This document shows positions 35,029 through 46,849 of a DNA stretch of 64,000 nucleotides, piece by piece. Source of the DNA: Pictodentalium vernedei (lineage: Eukaryota; Mollusca; Scaphopoda; Dentaliida; Dentaliidae); contig CM062289.1 of NCBI GenBank assembly GCA_031216915.1, positions 245,335,187-245,399,186 on the forward strand, read 5' to 3'. A program made the translations under genes and the position numbers. Every line of letters starts with the position of its first letter. Within the stretch, counting starts at the first letter, position 1. The notes under the pieces are model-generated. The model worked only from the letters and a program-made list of their open reading frames with translations, was not told where the DNA came from and did no database searches.

Positions 35029-36075
35029 GGTATCCAGACAAAACACCCTCATAACAAAACACCCTCATAACAAAACACCCTTGGACAAAACACCCTCAAA
35101 AATTGCATCCTAGACAAAACACCCTTGATAAATTTGCAGCCTGGATAAAACACCCATGAGACAAAACACCCTTGGACAAAACACCCTCAAAAATTTGTCA
35201 GATTGATGAGTTTGCATCGTGGACAAAACACCCTTGAGGCAAAACACCCTTGATTTGGCAGATTGAACTTTAAAATCATTTTATTTTTTTATAACATCAC
35301 ATATTATCACATGATAAAAAAGAATAAAAACAGTAAAACAACAGTAACAAAGAATACACAGAATACTCTACAGTCTGTTCAGTGATAACATCCCTTTGCG
35401 TAAAGCTCTTTTTAATCCTTTACCCAACAGAGTAGGGGAAAAATGGCCAGAAAATAACTCCAAACAAGCCTTCCAATGCCCATAGCAACTTTTAACTCCC
35501 TCAATGAAACCATATAAACATTGATATTAGTTAGGTTGCACCAGCTAGTCTGGGCCACTGGTTCAGTGGGAAAATATATATTAATTTGAATCGAAATTAA
35601 CTTACCTCAATATCTGTAGTGGCGATTGATTTGCAATCATAAGCAGTTCTGTTAGAGCAATTCCAAAGAATTGATGACTTATTTTCTGCCTTGTTAGTGT
35701 ACATTTAACCGTCATAAACTATCTTCTGACCACCTTTGTTATTAGTGATGAACTCCATGGTCGAAAAAAACAATTGATTATACCCTGCCATGCCCTATGC
35801 CTCATATATAATGATGTTGCCTGTGTATCTTGTAAAATCAACCCTACCCATAAAGGTAATTTGGACTAGTAAGAATTGATCACCAAAGAATTTTATTGTT
35901 TTCATAACTAAGCCATACACTTTAATGGGAAATATGACATGCCTGTGTATCTTGTAAAAACAACCCTACCCATCAACACACACCCAAGCCAATGAAATAA
36001 AGCAGTGAGGGTGTTTTGTTCAAGGGTGTTTTGTCCAAGGGTTTTTTGTCTCGAGGGTGTTTTGTCCTACAATCA
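35029..36075. mobile_element. Element whose inverted ends are arrays of GACAAAACACCCT
   Basis: The left end (35037-35250) has about eight to ten spaced copies of ACAAAACACCCT(C/T). The right end (36008-36066) has four in inverse orientation (AGGGTGTTTTGTC). A 7-bp direct repeat TTTTATC flanks it (35022-35028, 36076-36082). The AT-rich interior has no coding frame. It is probably a non-autonomous DNA transposon; the superfamily is undetermined. Confidence 0.6.
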
Positions 36076-36186
36076 TTTTATCAATGGAAAGTTTATTTGT
36101 AGCGTTTAAGTCTTTGATAAAAGCAATTAGGCATGTTCCAAATAGTGGGGCGATATGACCGAGCCGTCTTACAACCCCCACCCTCA

Positions 36187-36203
36187 CCCCCCCCCCCCCC
36201 CCC
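36187..36203. repeat. Poly-C run
   Basis: About 16 consecutive C residues, then A9. One of many such runs in this window. Confidence 0.8.
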
Positions 36204-36391
36204 AAAAAAAAATTGTTAGTTACGGCTCGTTGGGGCCCTGAAATTAGGCATGTGTTTAAAGGCTTTAATTCGAGATCCCACTGTTCACACTGTTACGTTC
36301 TACAATTTCTCAAAATGACATGCCATGCTCTCTGTTTAAATGCGAATATTGTCGAACTCCACTAAAACAGTGAGCAGATTAATAGAGTTGT

Positions 36392-36742
36392 TGTCGAGCG
36401 CGGTGGCTCAGTGGTAGACTGTTGGACTTCTATGAGGTCCCGAGTTCGATCCCGTCCGGGACGGCCCGCGTTGTGTCCTTGGGCAAGGCACTTTATCCCG
36501 GTTGCCTACATGGGGGCACGATGACGCCGTGTACTAAGGCGAACTGCACGTAGATGGTGCACATCTCTTCCAACCGCTGTAACCCTGTTTGAGCGGAGCT
36601 TGAACAGAGAATGTTGAGGAGCTGACAGTTGCTCGTCGATGCTCGGTGGTTCTCTCCGGCTTCATCCACCCGTAAAACTGTCACGGTCGCGATTAGCCAT
36701 TGTGCGTAAGTATGTGACCTTAAAAGACCAATAAATAAATAA
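36392..36742 (+). mobile_element. tRNA-headed SINE, apparently full length
   Basis: Box A GTGGCTCAGTGGTAGA and box B GAGTTCGATCCC lie 36 bases apart in a tRNA-like head. The body TGTGTCCTTGGGCAAGGCAC, GGGGGCACGATGACGCCGTG, GGTGGTTCTCTCCGG, AAACTGTCACGGTCGCGATT follows, then ACCAATAAATAAATAA. The target duplication AGTTGT occurs at 36386-36391 and 36743-36748. The head is SINE-bound, so this is not a functional tRNA gene. Confidence 0.8.
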
Positions 36743-36769
36743 AGTTGTAACAGTAAAGACACAAACGGT

Positions 36770-37663
36770 ATGTGCGAGAATTAATGCACTGTCAAATGCA
36801 AAGCTTCAACCTGGAAAATTGCTTGAAGAAATGCTAAACGGGACATTTTCATCTACCCAGGAGCCTAAAAAGCAAACAAAATTTTGCGGCCAGCGCTCTC
36901 ACCTACCTACTCCTGGGGCACATTGTCCCCTCTATCTAAAATGTGAAAGCCTCTGCAATAAAAAAAAGTAGCCACGGTATCGAAACCAGTTTCCCAAAAT
37001 TCCGATGATAATTTACCCCAAAGCATCGGGCTCCAACTAGGTAACCAGAACTATCAACCTGTTCTGCAAATATCCAAATGCTAGCATATTATACCTGATT
37101 CTAGACGAATCTCTAGTTTACATGGCATTTGTTTTAACGCACACCCTCTGTTTAGAATTTTACCCCTCCATGAAAACGTACGAAATTTGTGCGGAATCGT
37201 CACATACGGGTATTATGGAAGCAACGACATAATTGAAACTCCCACGAACAGCATCAGAGACATTCTTGGACGAAGAGTTAGCAAACGATGTCCACTTGGG
37301 CAGAATTTAGAGAAAGTGGCTGCAGAAGTAATACACATGAAAGATGAATGGAACCTCCAACCCTTGTGTGAGACCCAACGTCATCTACAGGAATGCAAAG
37401 AAGCTGTTGTCCGTGTCGGCGGGGCCTGCAAGTTACGAGACAAACACGGTGGAAACTGATTACAGCACAGTCAGTAGTAGTGGTCTATGGAGTGATGTGG
37501 GTGTTGGGAACCGTGAGAGAATTTATACAAAATTACGGAAACGTCTTGGAATCCCGCTTACGGAATTCCTTCCACAGTCTGTCTATGACTATAGAAGTTA
37601 TACAAGGGATTTAAACTCTAAGAGGGCACATGTTGGGGAGGATATGAAGCAGTTTGATTGAAC
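36770..37663 (+). pseudogene. Unrecognised coding-like remnant
   Basis: Several overlapping open stretches have protein-like composition, the best ending at 37661 (LLSVSAGPASYETNTVETDY, LRKRLGIPLTEFLPQSVYDY). An earlier one is near 36779-36965 (KLQPGKLLEEMLNGTFSS). They are in different frames with stops between, and no splice sites are convincing. I do not recognise the family. It may be a decayed gene or retrocopy, or chance. Confidence 0.25.
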
Positions 37664-38484
37664 CCATTAAAGGCTTGACCAAGGGTATAGTCGAGACCGT
37701 GATAGCCAGCAAGCGTGTAGTAGTGCTAAAAGTCGATAGTAATGGTACAAGGCTGCAATGAGGGTTGAAAATTGTAGCTTTGGGTGACCACAGTGACGGC
37801 GATCATAGAACAGAATGTAGTGAATATGGACAAGTTAGCAGGAGTGATCTTGAGGCTATGAAGGTCATGGGGTGGTCTAGAAGGCAGGAACAAATATGTA
37901 TAAGGAACCATAATTATCTCCTAAAGGTATCCTCCGATAAATACCCTCTAAAAGGTATCCTCCAATAGTACATCACCATGTCATAGGTATTCTCCAATAT
38001 CCACATGAGCATCATAGACGTAAGAGGAGTCACCCGTTCGAGTAATTACTCGACGACTTATTACTCAATTTGATTCGAGGCGTTCGAGTAACGACTGTTT
38101 AAGTCACTTCGCGAAAGCTTATTTGCTCGGTAAGATTCGAGCCATTAGAGCAAGCAGACTGTATTCGACTATTGGTACCAGTGAAAGCCACGTATGATGG
38201 CGATTATAGTGTAGTGATATGGGTACTTAGAGCCACACTAGTCAGTAGTAGGTATGGGAGACTCGAGCACAGGACACCTAGTGATAAGCATAAAAGGAGT
38301 TACTCTCAGAAGCAATTGCTTCCAATGCTCTCTGGTTCATTTGAAGTGATCACGAAAAGTTGCAAGAGTGTTTACCTCTGGAGCAATTACTCTAATGGCT
38401 CTTTGGCTCATTTGATGAAGTCGACATGCTCGTTTCTCTGCACCCCACTTACAGAACCTCTTTTAGGTCATAAAACCATTTTTT

Positions 38485-40287
38485 TAGCTCAACTTTGGCG
38501 AAGCCAAATTTGAGCTTATGCCATGGCCAGTCGTCCGTCTGTCCGTCAACAATTCAATACGGCTCGGGCTAGAGGCCGTATTTTTGAACCGATCTTTACG
38601 AAACTTCTTGGGTTCCTTTGTTATGACCGTGGGACGAGAACGAGTGTTTTGGGGTCCGATCCGAAATTCAAGTTGGCCACTGGCGGCCATTTTGTACAGA
38701 CTTAAATCAGATTTTTGCGCAGAACTTCCATATGAAAGCGCTGATTTGAATAATTTTTTGTATGAATGTTTAGCACCATGGGATACATCACATATAATAC
38801 GGGTTTTCTCTCGTACGTAAATTATGCAAATTAGACTAACTTTGATGTATTTAGTGTTAATTTCAGCACTGTTAGTGCAAATGCCAATACGGCTCGGGCT
38901 AGAGGCCGTATTTATAAACCGATCTTTACGAAACTTCTTGGGTACCTTTGGTATCACCGTGGGACGAGAACGAGTGTTTTTGGGTGCGATCCGAAATTCA
39001 TGATGGCCGATGGCAGTCATTTTGTTCAAAATTAGGTGCAATCAGATTTTTGCACAGAACTTCCATATGAAAGCGCTGATTTGAAAAATTTTTTGTGTGA
39101 ATGTTTAGTACCATGTTTAGTACCATGGGATACATCAAATATAATACAGGTTTTTTTCTCGTGCAGAAATTATGCAAATTAGATGAACTTTGATTTTTTT
39201 TCAGTGCTACTTACACACAGTAAGTACACATGTCAATACGGCTCGTCCAGAGGCTGTATTTATCAACCGATCTTCATAAAACTTCTTGGGTACCTCTGTT
39301 ATCGCCTTGGGACGAGAACGAGTGTTTCTGAGTGCGGTCCAAAATTCAAGATGGCTGCCAGTAGCCATTTTGTACCGAAATTCGGTCTAACCAGTTTTTT
39401 GTACACAACTTCTATACGGCTCAGGCTAGAGGCCGTATTTATGAACCGATCTTTACGAAACTTCTTAGGTACCTTTGTTATCACCATGGGATGAGAACGA
39501 GTGTTTTTGGGTGTGGTCCGAAATTCAAGATGTACCAAAATTAGTGCAGTCAGTCTTTTGTACACAACTTCTGTATAAAAGTTCTGATTTGAATACATTT
39601 TTGTATGAATGTTTAATAAAATGGAATACATCACATACAGTACAGGTTTTTTTCTCGTGCAGAAATTATGCAAATTAGATGAATTTTGATTTATTTAGTG
39701 CCACTTATACACTGTAAGTGCACATGTCAATACGGCTCGGTCTAGAGGATGTATTTATCAACCGATCTTCACGAAACGTCTTCGGTACCTTTGTTATCAC
39801 CTTGGGACGAGAAGGAGTGTTTCTGAGTGCGGTCCAAAATTCAAGATGGCTGCCAGTGGCCATTTTGTACCGAAATTAGGTCCAATCAGTTTTTTGTCAC
39901 AACTTCTATACAGCTCGTATTTATGAACTGATCTTCACGAAACTTCTTGGGTACCTTTGTTTTCACCTTGGGACAGGAATGAGTGTGTTTTGGGGTGCCT
40001 TTGTTATCACTGTGCTATGAGAACAAATATTTTGGGGTTCAGTCAGACCCACTCTGGGACTCAAAGATTTCTTTTCTAGTTTAGCATCTGACTGTCACCC
40101 ACCTTAACAATACTTTACCTATACATTCGTTACAGGCTACGGTCAGTATTTATGTACAGACCGTTACAATACTTTATATGTACCTTTGTTATCAGGTCAT
40201 TACCTAGATGTTTGTCATTGCTGTGTCACATACTATACATGTACATGTCTTGACAAGTTGAGCTACAGTGTCATTGACACTTTCATT
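38485..40287 (+). mobile_element. HINE-type element (TAGCTCAACTTTGGCG family), copy A
   Basis: The 5' end TAGCTCAACTTTGGCGAAG folds with CCAAATTTGAGCT and is followed by CGTCCGTCTGTCCGTC. Monomers, each with ACGGCTCGGGCTAGAGGC, ACGAAACTTCTTGGGTACC and TTCAAGATGGC, occur mainly as dimers of about 335 bp. The 3' end is GACAAGTTGAGCTA, the AGTGTCA-T-TGACACT hairpin and TTCATT. It is the sister copy of 58044-60215 and shares a nearly identical last 300 bases with it. Confidence 0.78.
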
Positions 40288-40387
40288 CCTGAAATGAGTC
40301 GAAGAGTCGTTAGAGTATTTACTCCTGGGGTAATTGCTATCATTGCTCTTCTACGGAAGCGTCCTATCGCCAACGAGAAAAACAAAA

Positions 40388-40577
40388 ATTAAATCGTAAT
40401 TACGATTTACTAAACCGTAATTACGATTTATTAAACCGTAATTACGATTTAATAAACCGTAATTACGATTTTATAAACCGTAATTACGGTTTAGCTAAAC
40501 CGTAATTACGATTTAATAAATCGTAATTACGGTTTACGTAAACCGTAATTACGATTTACCAATATAATTACGATTTC
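40388..40577. repeat. Left CGTAATTACG palindrome array
   Basis: About nine units with core CGTAATTACG, itself a 10-bp palindrome, spaced 20-22 bases apart and flanked by AAAC/GTTT or AAAT/ATTT. Confidence 0.85.
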
Positions 40578-42631
40578 AAATGAACATTATTACGACATAG
40601 ATAACTACGAATAGTAGTTTTAATAAGGACCCCCACCCCTTGTAAACACCCATATCTCAGACTAGAATGGCTAAGTTAGGGTCATTATTTTGGGGGTTTT
40701 AGTACCGTTTTACTCCCATATAAAATATCTTTCACACGTATTAAAATTATGATAATTGGAGTCGGTCATGCTGGAGCCTATGAAGAATTGGCCTGTGAAG
40801 AATTCTATATCCTCGGACACGGATTCCACTATTTCATAACGGACATGACAATGGGAATGTTGGGAATGTATATAGCATACAAATCGAATGTACGGGAAAG
40901 TGGTCTAAAACGGGCTCCTTAAGGAAATCTTTAAAAAATAGAAAAAAGACTAAAAAATATAGGAGTTTAAGTGTAATACAATTGACCACTGGTTCATTTC
41001 CAATATGTAACATACCAGTTATAGTAGAACTCGCTATAAATTCTGATACGTGACTCTAACTGCCCCCCCCCCCCCCCCCCCTGCCCGGGCCCGTTTTACC
41101 CCACGGGTATGGATAAAACGGGCCACTGGGGTTAGCAAGTCACATGGGTCTTTTTGTTGCAGTCACTTTCAAAACTGCATACATTTTATTTCAGTCATCT
41201 TATTCCACATAAAAATGCACTCGCGGCATGTAAATAAAAATATATCCGGGGGGGGGGGGGCATGTTGGGACTCTATTCAGTCCCACATCACCACTACACA
41301 CAGAAGCAATTGCTCTCACACATCTGTCACATCCCTGTGTTGGTTTTACGGAGGTATTTTTTCGGGGCCCGTTTTACTCGGAACACACCACTTCCAGTGA
41401 ACCACCAGGTTTAAAACTTTCAATACACCCAAAGGCCTATTATTTTATTTCAAAAGTAAGCTGCTTAATTTGGTTTTGTAGTGACACAATTTCTAGAACA
41501 TTAGATTACAAAATGAGCTTTGAGTTGTTGGTGGAACAAATAAGAAAAATGCTATAACAATTAAATGTTTCTAGATTTTTAAATAACTGCGCTCCAAAAC
41601 TTCATGGTGATACGCATGGGTGTTTTTCTTTCAAAACAATAAGAGTTGCTTTCCCTGCGTTGTCTGTACGGCAGTTTGCTCGGTTGCTCGTTTTATCTCG
41701 GGGAACCGTTTTTGACCACTTTCCCCTACATATTTTTCTTTAAACTAACTTTTATTAACCATTAACATAAGAATGATATTTATTGAATGATAGTTCAATA
41801 AATCATCGTAGAGCAAAATAAATCGAAAAAAGACGCGCTTTGGAATAATAGCCGTCGTTATTGCAATATAGGTGAACTTTTGGAACAGCGAACTTTCGCA
41901 ATACCAAACCTTCGCAATACGGTACCTACCGAACTTTCGGAATAGCAAAACCTGTCCGTATTCCAAACTGTGTGGTGACAAGGCTGTCGCCTCCTTGTCC
42001 TTTCCAACGAGGGTGAATAAGGGGGGGGGGGGGGGGGGGGGCGAAAGTGCTGATCATCGGTTAACCCGTAATCATAGAACAAAGAAGGGGCTGTCAGTTA
42101 GGCTAAAAGCTACAAGAATACATCATCCCAGTGCTGAAAATCGTTGCGAGGGTGCTGAGAGAACCCCGGAACCCCTGTTATGCCTCCTGCCTTCAGTAGT
42201 CGAACCAAAAGCCATCTGCTACACCATCCATCCGTAGTGAGTTAATATCTCTCAGGTGATCAGAGAATCACAGCACAGGCAGATGCATGTGCATATCATT
42301 GGAAGGGGGCACTAAAAAGTATATATCGACACAGACACTTGGGTCTACCAAAATTATATTATTGTTTTACGAGTAAACGGGAGGTCTGGGATGTAGGCCT
42401 ACTAATTAGTTGTAATTTGGTATCAACGGGTATTTTCAAGACTGAAACCAAAGAACTATCAAGAAATAAATATTTTTTTTATATTTTGGATTAAGAAAAC
42501 CGATGCGCAACTCACTAAAAAGTGTATACCGATCGATAAGTTTCTACATAACATAGCCCAAATGACTGGACTCGGAGGTGTGAAAAACGGAGATTGGACC
42601 GAAAAATAGTTGACGCGTTAGGCCTATCGGA

Positions 42632-42632
<1 letters not shown>

Positions 42633-42664
<32 letters not shown>
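42633..42664. repeat. Poly-G run, 32 bases
   Basis: The longest of many mononucleotide G/C runs. Others are 10971-10993 (23 G), 42021-42041 (21 G) and 54705-54729 (25 G). Length may be affected by sequencing slippage. Confidence 0.85.
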
Positions 42665-42666
<2 letters not shown>

Positions 42667-43109
42667 GTCACGGTGTTTACAACTGTTTTACATTGTCATC
42701 CAGGCTGACGTGTCCAGACATCCATGTTAGTGTGGTTTTGCTACAAATGATTAAACACTGGTGTCTATCCGTAGTATCTGTGCATAACCCTCCTAACTCG
42801 CGTTGTGTAAGTGGGTGGGGTTGTGGGTGGTGTGGGCGCAGTTGCCACGTTAAAAATGTGTAAAGGCGTCATCCAAACTGATGTTCTGTTATAAATTGTT
42901 CAACACTGGCGTCTATCCTTAGTGTATAGCCCCCCCCCCCCCCCTCCCAAACTCGCATTGTTTACGGGCGGCAGGGGTGTCGGCTATCGTGCTAAAAAAA
43001 CTTGAAATTGGGGAGCGAGGGGGGGGGGGGGGGGTACCATGTTAAACATTTGTAACACGCCATCCAAACTGATGTGTCTAGACATCCATATTAATATGGC
43101 TTTGTTAAA

Positions 43110-43415
43110 AAAAATTAAATCGTAATTACGATTTACTAAACCGTAATTACGTTTTACCTAAATCGTAATTACGGTTTGTCTAAATCGTAATTACGGTTTA
43201 TTAAATCGTAATTACGGTTTATTAAATCGTAATTACGGTTTGTCTGAATCGTAATTACGGTTTATTAAATCGTAATTACGGTTTATTAAATCGTAATTAC
43301 GGTTTGTCTGAATCGTAATTACGGTTTATTAAATCGTAATTACGGTTTATCAAATCGTAAGTACGGTTTAGTAAGTCGTAATTACGGTTTAGTAAATCGT
43401 AATTACGATTTAATT
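43110..43415. repeat. Right CGTAATTACG palindrome array
   Basis: About 14 units of the same motif. Most read AAATCGTAATTACGGTTT, and TTTGTCTGAATCGTAATTAC variants recur every third unit, suggesting small higher-order duplications. Confidence 0.85.
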
Positions 43416-44160
43416 TTTTTTTCTCTCGTTGACGCTAGGACGCTTCCGTACTCTTCGGCTCAATCGATTAGTCGTAGGAAACCACACGTATCACCAAAGA
43501 GATTTAACTGCATGTGGACCGAGAGTGGGTTTAAAGGAATGGTGTGATTAGTTAGTTGCTGTAAAGTGAACTGATTGGATGATCTGGATAAATGAAACTT
43601 GATTTATGCGATTCGAAACAAGAACAGGAAAAGAATATCCGGAATAGGGTTAGAACTAGCCAGAACAGACCAGAGAAGCTAAATATAGTAACAATAAGCT
43701 AAAACTGTTTCAATCGAAGGCTCTTCTACTCCACTGGGGTGTACGCCAGAAAAAACAAATAGGGCCGGGTAGACAGAAACAATAACATAGATGCATAAAA
43801 GCAGAGGATTCTGAAGGAATCCGTACTAGTAAAACAGTTGTCGGGTTGTCTGTTGTAATTCGAGGAAGTAAGTACTGTAACCGGGGAGTTTGGGTAATTA
43901 GATTTATTCAAAGGAACGCGCCCTATTGTTGGACAAAAAGAGCTTTCCAGGCTCATAGCAACCACATGCTACCATAGTATACAAACTGGACGAGAGAAAC
44001 ACGTGTCATCCTAACAACACGCGCTGCATATGCGCACTGACGCCACGTATCACTATTGGGATGACGTTTTAAGATGGCCGCTCATGCGAGCTACCATGAC
44101 AACCCGACATGACGTAACTGAGTCAGTTGATTACGACGTCACATGAGATCCCCAACCTGA

Positions 44161-45963
44161 GCCGATCCATCGCTCCTCTACTACTAATGTCCATTAGAGT
44201 AACTGCTCCTACGACTGGTCAACTCGTTTGCGTGTTGAATGGAGCCCTACGTTCCGAAGAACCGACTTGAAGCACCCTCATCTAGGTTCAGCGCATGACT
44301 ATACAGTCATTATTTCTTCGTATGTTGTCGCGTGAAAGTGCATAATGTGCCTCAGAACACGTGGAACACGCGCACATATTGTCGGACATCAGTCCCATAA
44401 TCTGTGGAATCTCATACGGAATCTCTTTCTGGAATATTTTCCTCGAATGACTAGAAGAGGAATAGGAATTTGATGTCGGTATTGGGCAGCTGATGGTGTT
44501 CACAGGACCAGCCATAGACAAGATTAGTATGGTGAGTACTTGTCAAACTACTCTGACTTTCAATAGAGTAAAATTTTAAAAAAAACATGCTCCGAACTTT
44601 TATAATCAAGGTAAGTGGAGATCAAAATTCAGCACTGCCGACACTTCCTGCTTTCATGAAAAAATATGGTGGCTCCCCCAATTTTCTTTAAGGACACGTG
44701 CTATTAACTCGTTTCTCATTAGTCCAAAAGCAGAAAATTACAACTGGGCAACACTGCCATCAAGGTGGAGGGGTGGGGGGGGGGGGGAGGGATTTGCAGT
44801 TGTGTTCAGTTTTACGGCCTATGACTAGAGCCTTTTATCGAGGTTATTGTATCAACCGTTTACGCCGAAAATAAATGGTTAAGGATTGTTTCAAGCGGTT
44901 AATAAATCAACAGGTTAACCTCCCCACCCCTGTGTAATCGCAACGAGAATTAGTGTTAGTTTTTTAAATGAGTTGCAGTGAGTAACAGTGAGTTAGTGGC
45001 AGGAACGCGAACAGTAGTGGTAGAATGCTCCGGTACAGATTAACTGGTATAATAAAGGCAGTAGTAGTAGTACAGTGACAGAAGGCGATGCTAATGATAG
45101 TATGGACGGAGGCTACGGGTGGCTTCGGGTGGTAGTGATTATAGCCCATGGTAGTTGTCCGAGTGATAGAAGGTTGTGGGTTGAACCATGAAACTGCAGC
45201 AAAGGTAGACCCAAGAGCAAACGGAATGGGTTGGGCACAGTCAGAAAGGCCAAAAAAAAAAAAAAAAATAAAGATAAAAATTACTGTTACTATTCCAAAT
45301 CGAAGGCTATTCTACACTACCAGAGTATATCCGGGAGAGATCGAACACGCTCATAGAACTGCGCCCGATAACATCACAAGCATAAAGTCATGTAATATAA
45401 CTTTATAAGGCTTCAGAATTATAGCACTGCGTTTTGCGAAAAAGACCAATTGCCACCATAGAAATCCTAAACGGTAGCGTCCCTCGACCAAAATGCATGA
45501 CGGAAACGCGTGCTATTGGAACGCCTGCTGTCCATGTGCTCGAACATGATGTATCACTATGGTAATAACGTTGCAGCATTGCCGCTGAAGCGCTTCTGGA
45601 CAACCCACGTAATGCTCATCATGCATCGCTGTATGACTTCACTTCCGCGATCTGGCATCAGATCCTGAATAATTGGGTCAAAATTTGCACGGCACTGTAC
45701 TTTCACCATTGTTAATAGAAAGGTTTGAATTTCTTGGAAACCTAATTCCAGGATGGAATGTTAGTTTGCGTGGGGTGTGCAGCTGTTAAATAAGATCTAG
45801 ATAAGATGCTTATCATCCGAAGCGAAGTGCAACACTTATCTCCCAAAGAAGCATTGGAATAGCTCTAAAATGCATATTCCATAAGCACACTTTTAAAAAA
45901 AAAAATATTTGAGCAAGAACACTCACTTGTTCAAAGTGGAACCTTTTTTGTTTTCATCACTGT
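44161..45963. other. Unassigned, with faint palindromic-element similarity
   Basis: At about 45290-45640 phrases such as AATCGAAGGCTATTCTACAC, GACGGAAACGCGTGCTATTG and GATGTATCACTATGGTAA resemble, weakly, the outer arm of 45970-50215 and the block at 43.7-44.1 kb. A poly-A tract lies at 45252-45268 and a G run near 44775. No gene is visible. Confidence 0.4.
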
Positions 45964-46030
45964 TACGTCAGTAGTAGTGTTCGTATGTTTCAGGGGCCAG
46001 TTGGGGGACCTCGGTGGTGGACCTCGGAAG

Positions 46031-46231
46031 TGACGTCATGTCACGTGACGTAGTGGCGCCATGTTGTGTTGTCATGGTAACCCGCGTGAGCGGCCATGTT
46101 GTGACGTCATCTCCATAGTGATACGTAGTGTTAGTGCGCATGCGCAGCGCGTGTTGTTAGGGTGATACGTGTTTCCGTCGTCCATTTTGTATACAGGAGG
46201 CCGCCATCTTGGTTTCTGTGGTAGCACGTGA
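46031..46231. promoter_or_regulatory. Cluster of promoter-type motifs, left arm
   Basis: Seen directly: TGACGTCA (46031, 46102; CRE), TCACGTGA (46041) and GCACGTGA (46224; E-box), GTTGTCATGGTAACC (46068; RFX X-box), CGGCCATGTTG (46091) and GGCCGCCATCTTGG (46199; YY1), TGCGCATGCGCA (46135; NRF1), GGAAGTGACG (46026; ETS-like). Names follow known consensus sites; function is inferred. Confidence 0.6.
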
Positions 46232-46849
46232 TTGCTATGTTACCAATGACTTCTAACAAGACAGGGGTATGTTCGGTGGTGTGTTCCTTTGTAGAAGAGT
46301 AAATCTGATTACCACAAACAACCCGACAATCCCTCCAAATCACCAAAATCCACCCAAAATCACCGAAATTGACTTTATTTCCCCAATTTATCGGCTTAGC
46401 ACGTAGTGCTATATTACCAATGGCTTCTAACAAGACAGGGGTATGTTCAGAGGGTATGTTCGATTGTAGAAGAGTAAATCTAATTACCACAAACAACCCG
46501 ACAATCCTTCCAAATCACCAAAATCCACCCGAAATCACCGAAATTGACTTTATTTCCCCAATTTATCGGCTTAGCTCGTAGTGCTATAGTACCAAGGGGT
46601 ACAGGGGGTATGCTCTATTGAATAGGAGTACAGGGCCTGATTTTCCCAGAATCCCATTTTTAATGCCTATTGCATATATTTCTCTATCACTAACAGTCTG
46701 TCCAGTTCAAACTATCTCTGGTTCTCTCGTCCAAGTCTTATAATTACCAGTGCTCGATTTCCCATAATGCAGTTATCTCCCTTGTGTATATCAAAAGCAT
46801 TCCCAAACCCAATAAGCAATCGAGCAGTTACTGATAAAGCATTGCTCGA

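Larger units (their letters stand above)
40352..43450. mobile_element. Element with palindromic CGTAATTACG arrays as inverted ends
   Basis: The ends TACGGAAGCGTCCTATCGCC and (inverted) GACGCTAGGACGCTTCCGTA are flanked by a 6-bp direct repeat CTCTTC (40346-40351, 43451-43456). Inside each end lies an A-rich run, then an array of AAATCGTAATTACGGTTTA-type units. The 2.5-kb interior has poly-G runs of 21 and 32 bases and no convincing gene. Superfamily unassigned. Confidence 0.7.
37664..44160 (+). mobile_element. Diverged relative of the large palindromic element, interrupted twice
   Basis: Blocks occur in the order of the right arm of 45970-50215: TATAGTCGAGACCGTGATAG (37688), GGTACAAGGCTGCAATG, GAGTCACCCGTTCGAG (38027), AAATGAGTCGAAGAGTCGTT (40293), GTTGTCGGGTTGTCTG (43839), CACATGCTACCATAG and ATGCGCACTGACGCCACGTA, then GATGGCCGCTCATGCGAG. 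The HINE 38485-40287 and the element 40352-43450 are inserted. This is an old copy; the ends are not resolved. Confidence 0.5.

Noticed and set aside
36396-36465. tRNA gene
   Set aside because: Box A and box B are present, but the head continues into a SINE body with an AATAAA tail and target duplication.
38484-39041. 185-codon open frame on the minus strand
   Set aside because: It is the HINE monomer array read backwards; the same peptide phrases recur in each monomer and at 58-59.5 kb.
42594-42863. Glycine-rich open frame
   Set aside because: Created by the 32-base poly-G run; nothing else supports it.
40388-43415. CRISPR-like array (regularly spaced palindromes)
   Set aside because: There are no unique spacers of constant length, no cas genes, and this is an animal genome; the arrays are inverted ends of one element.
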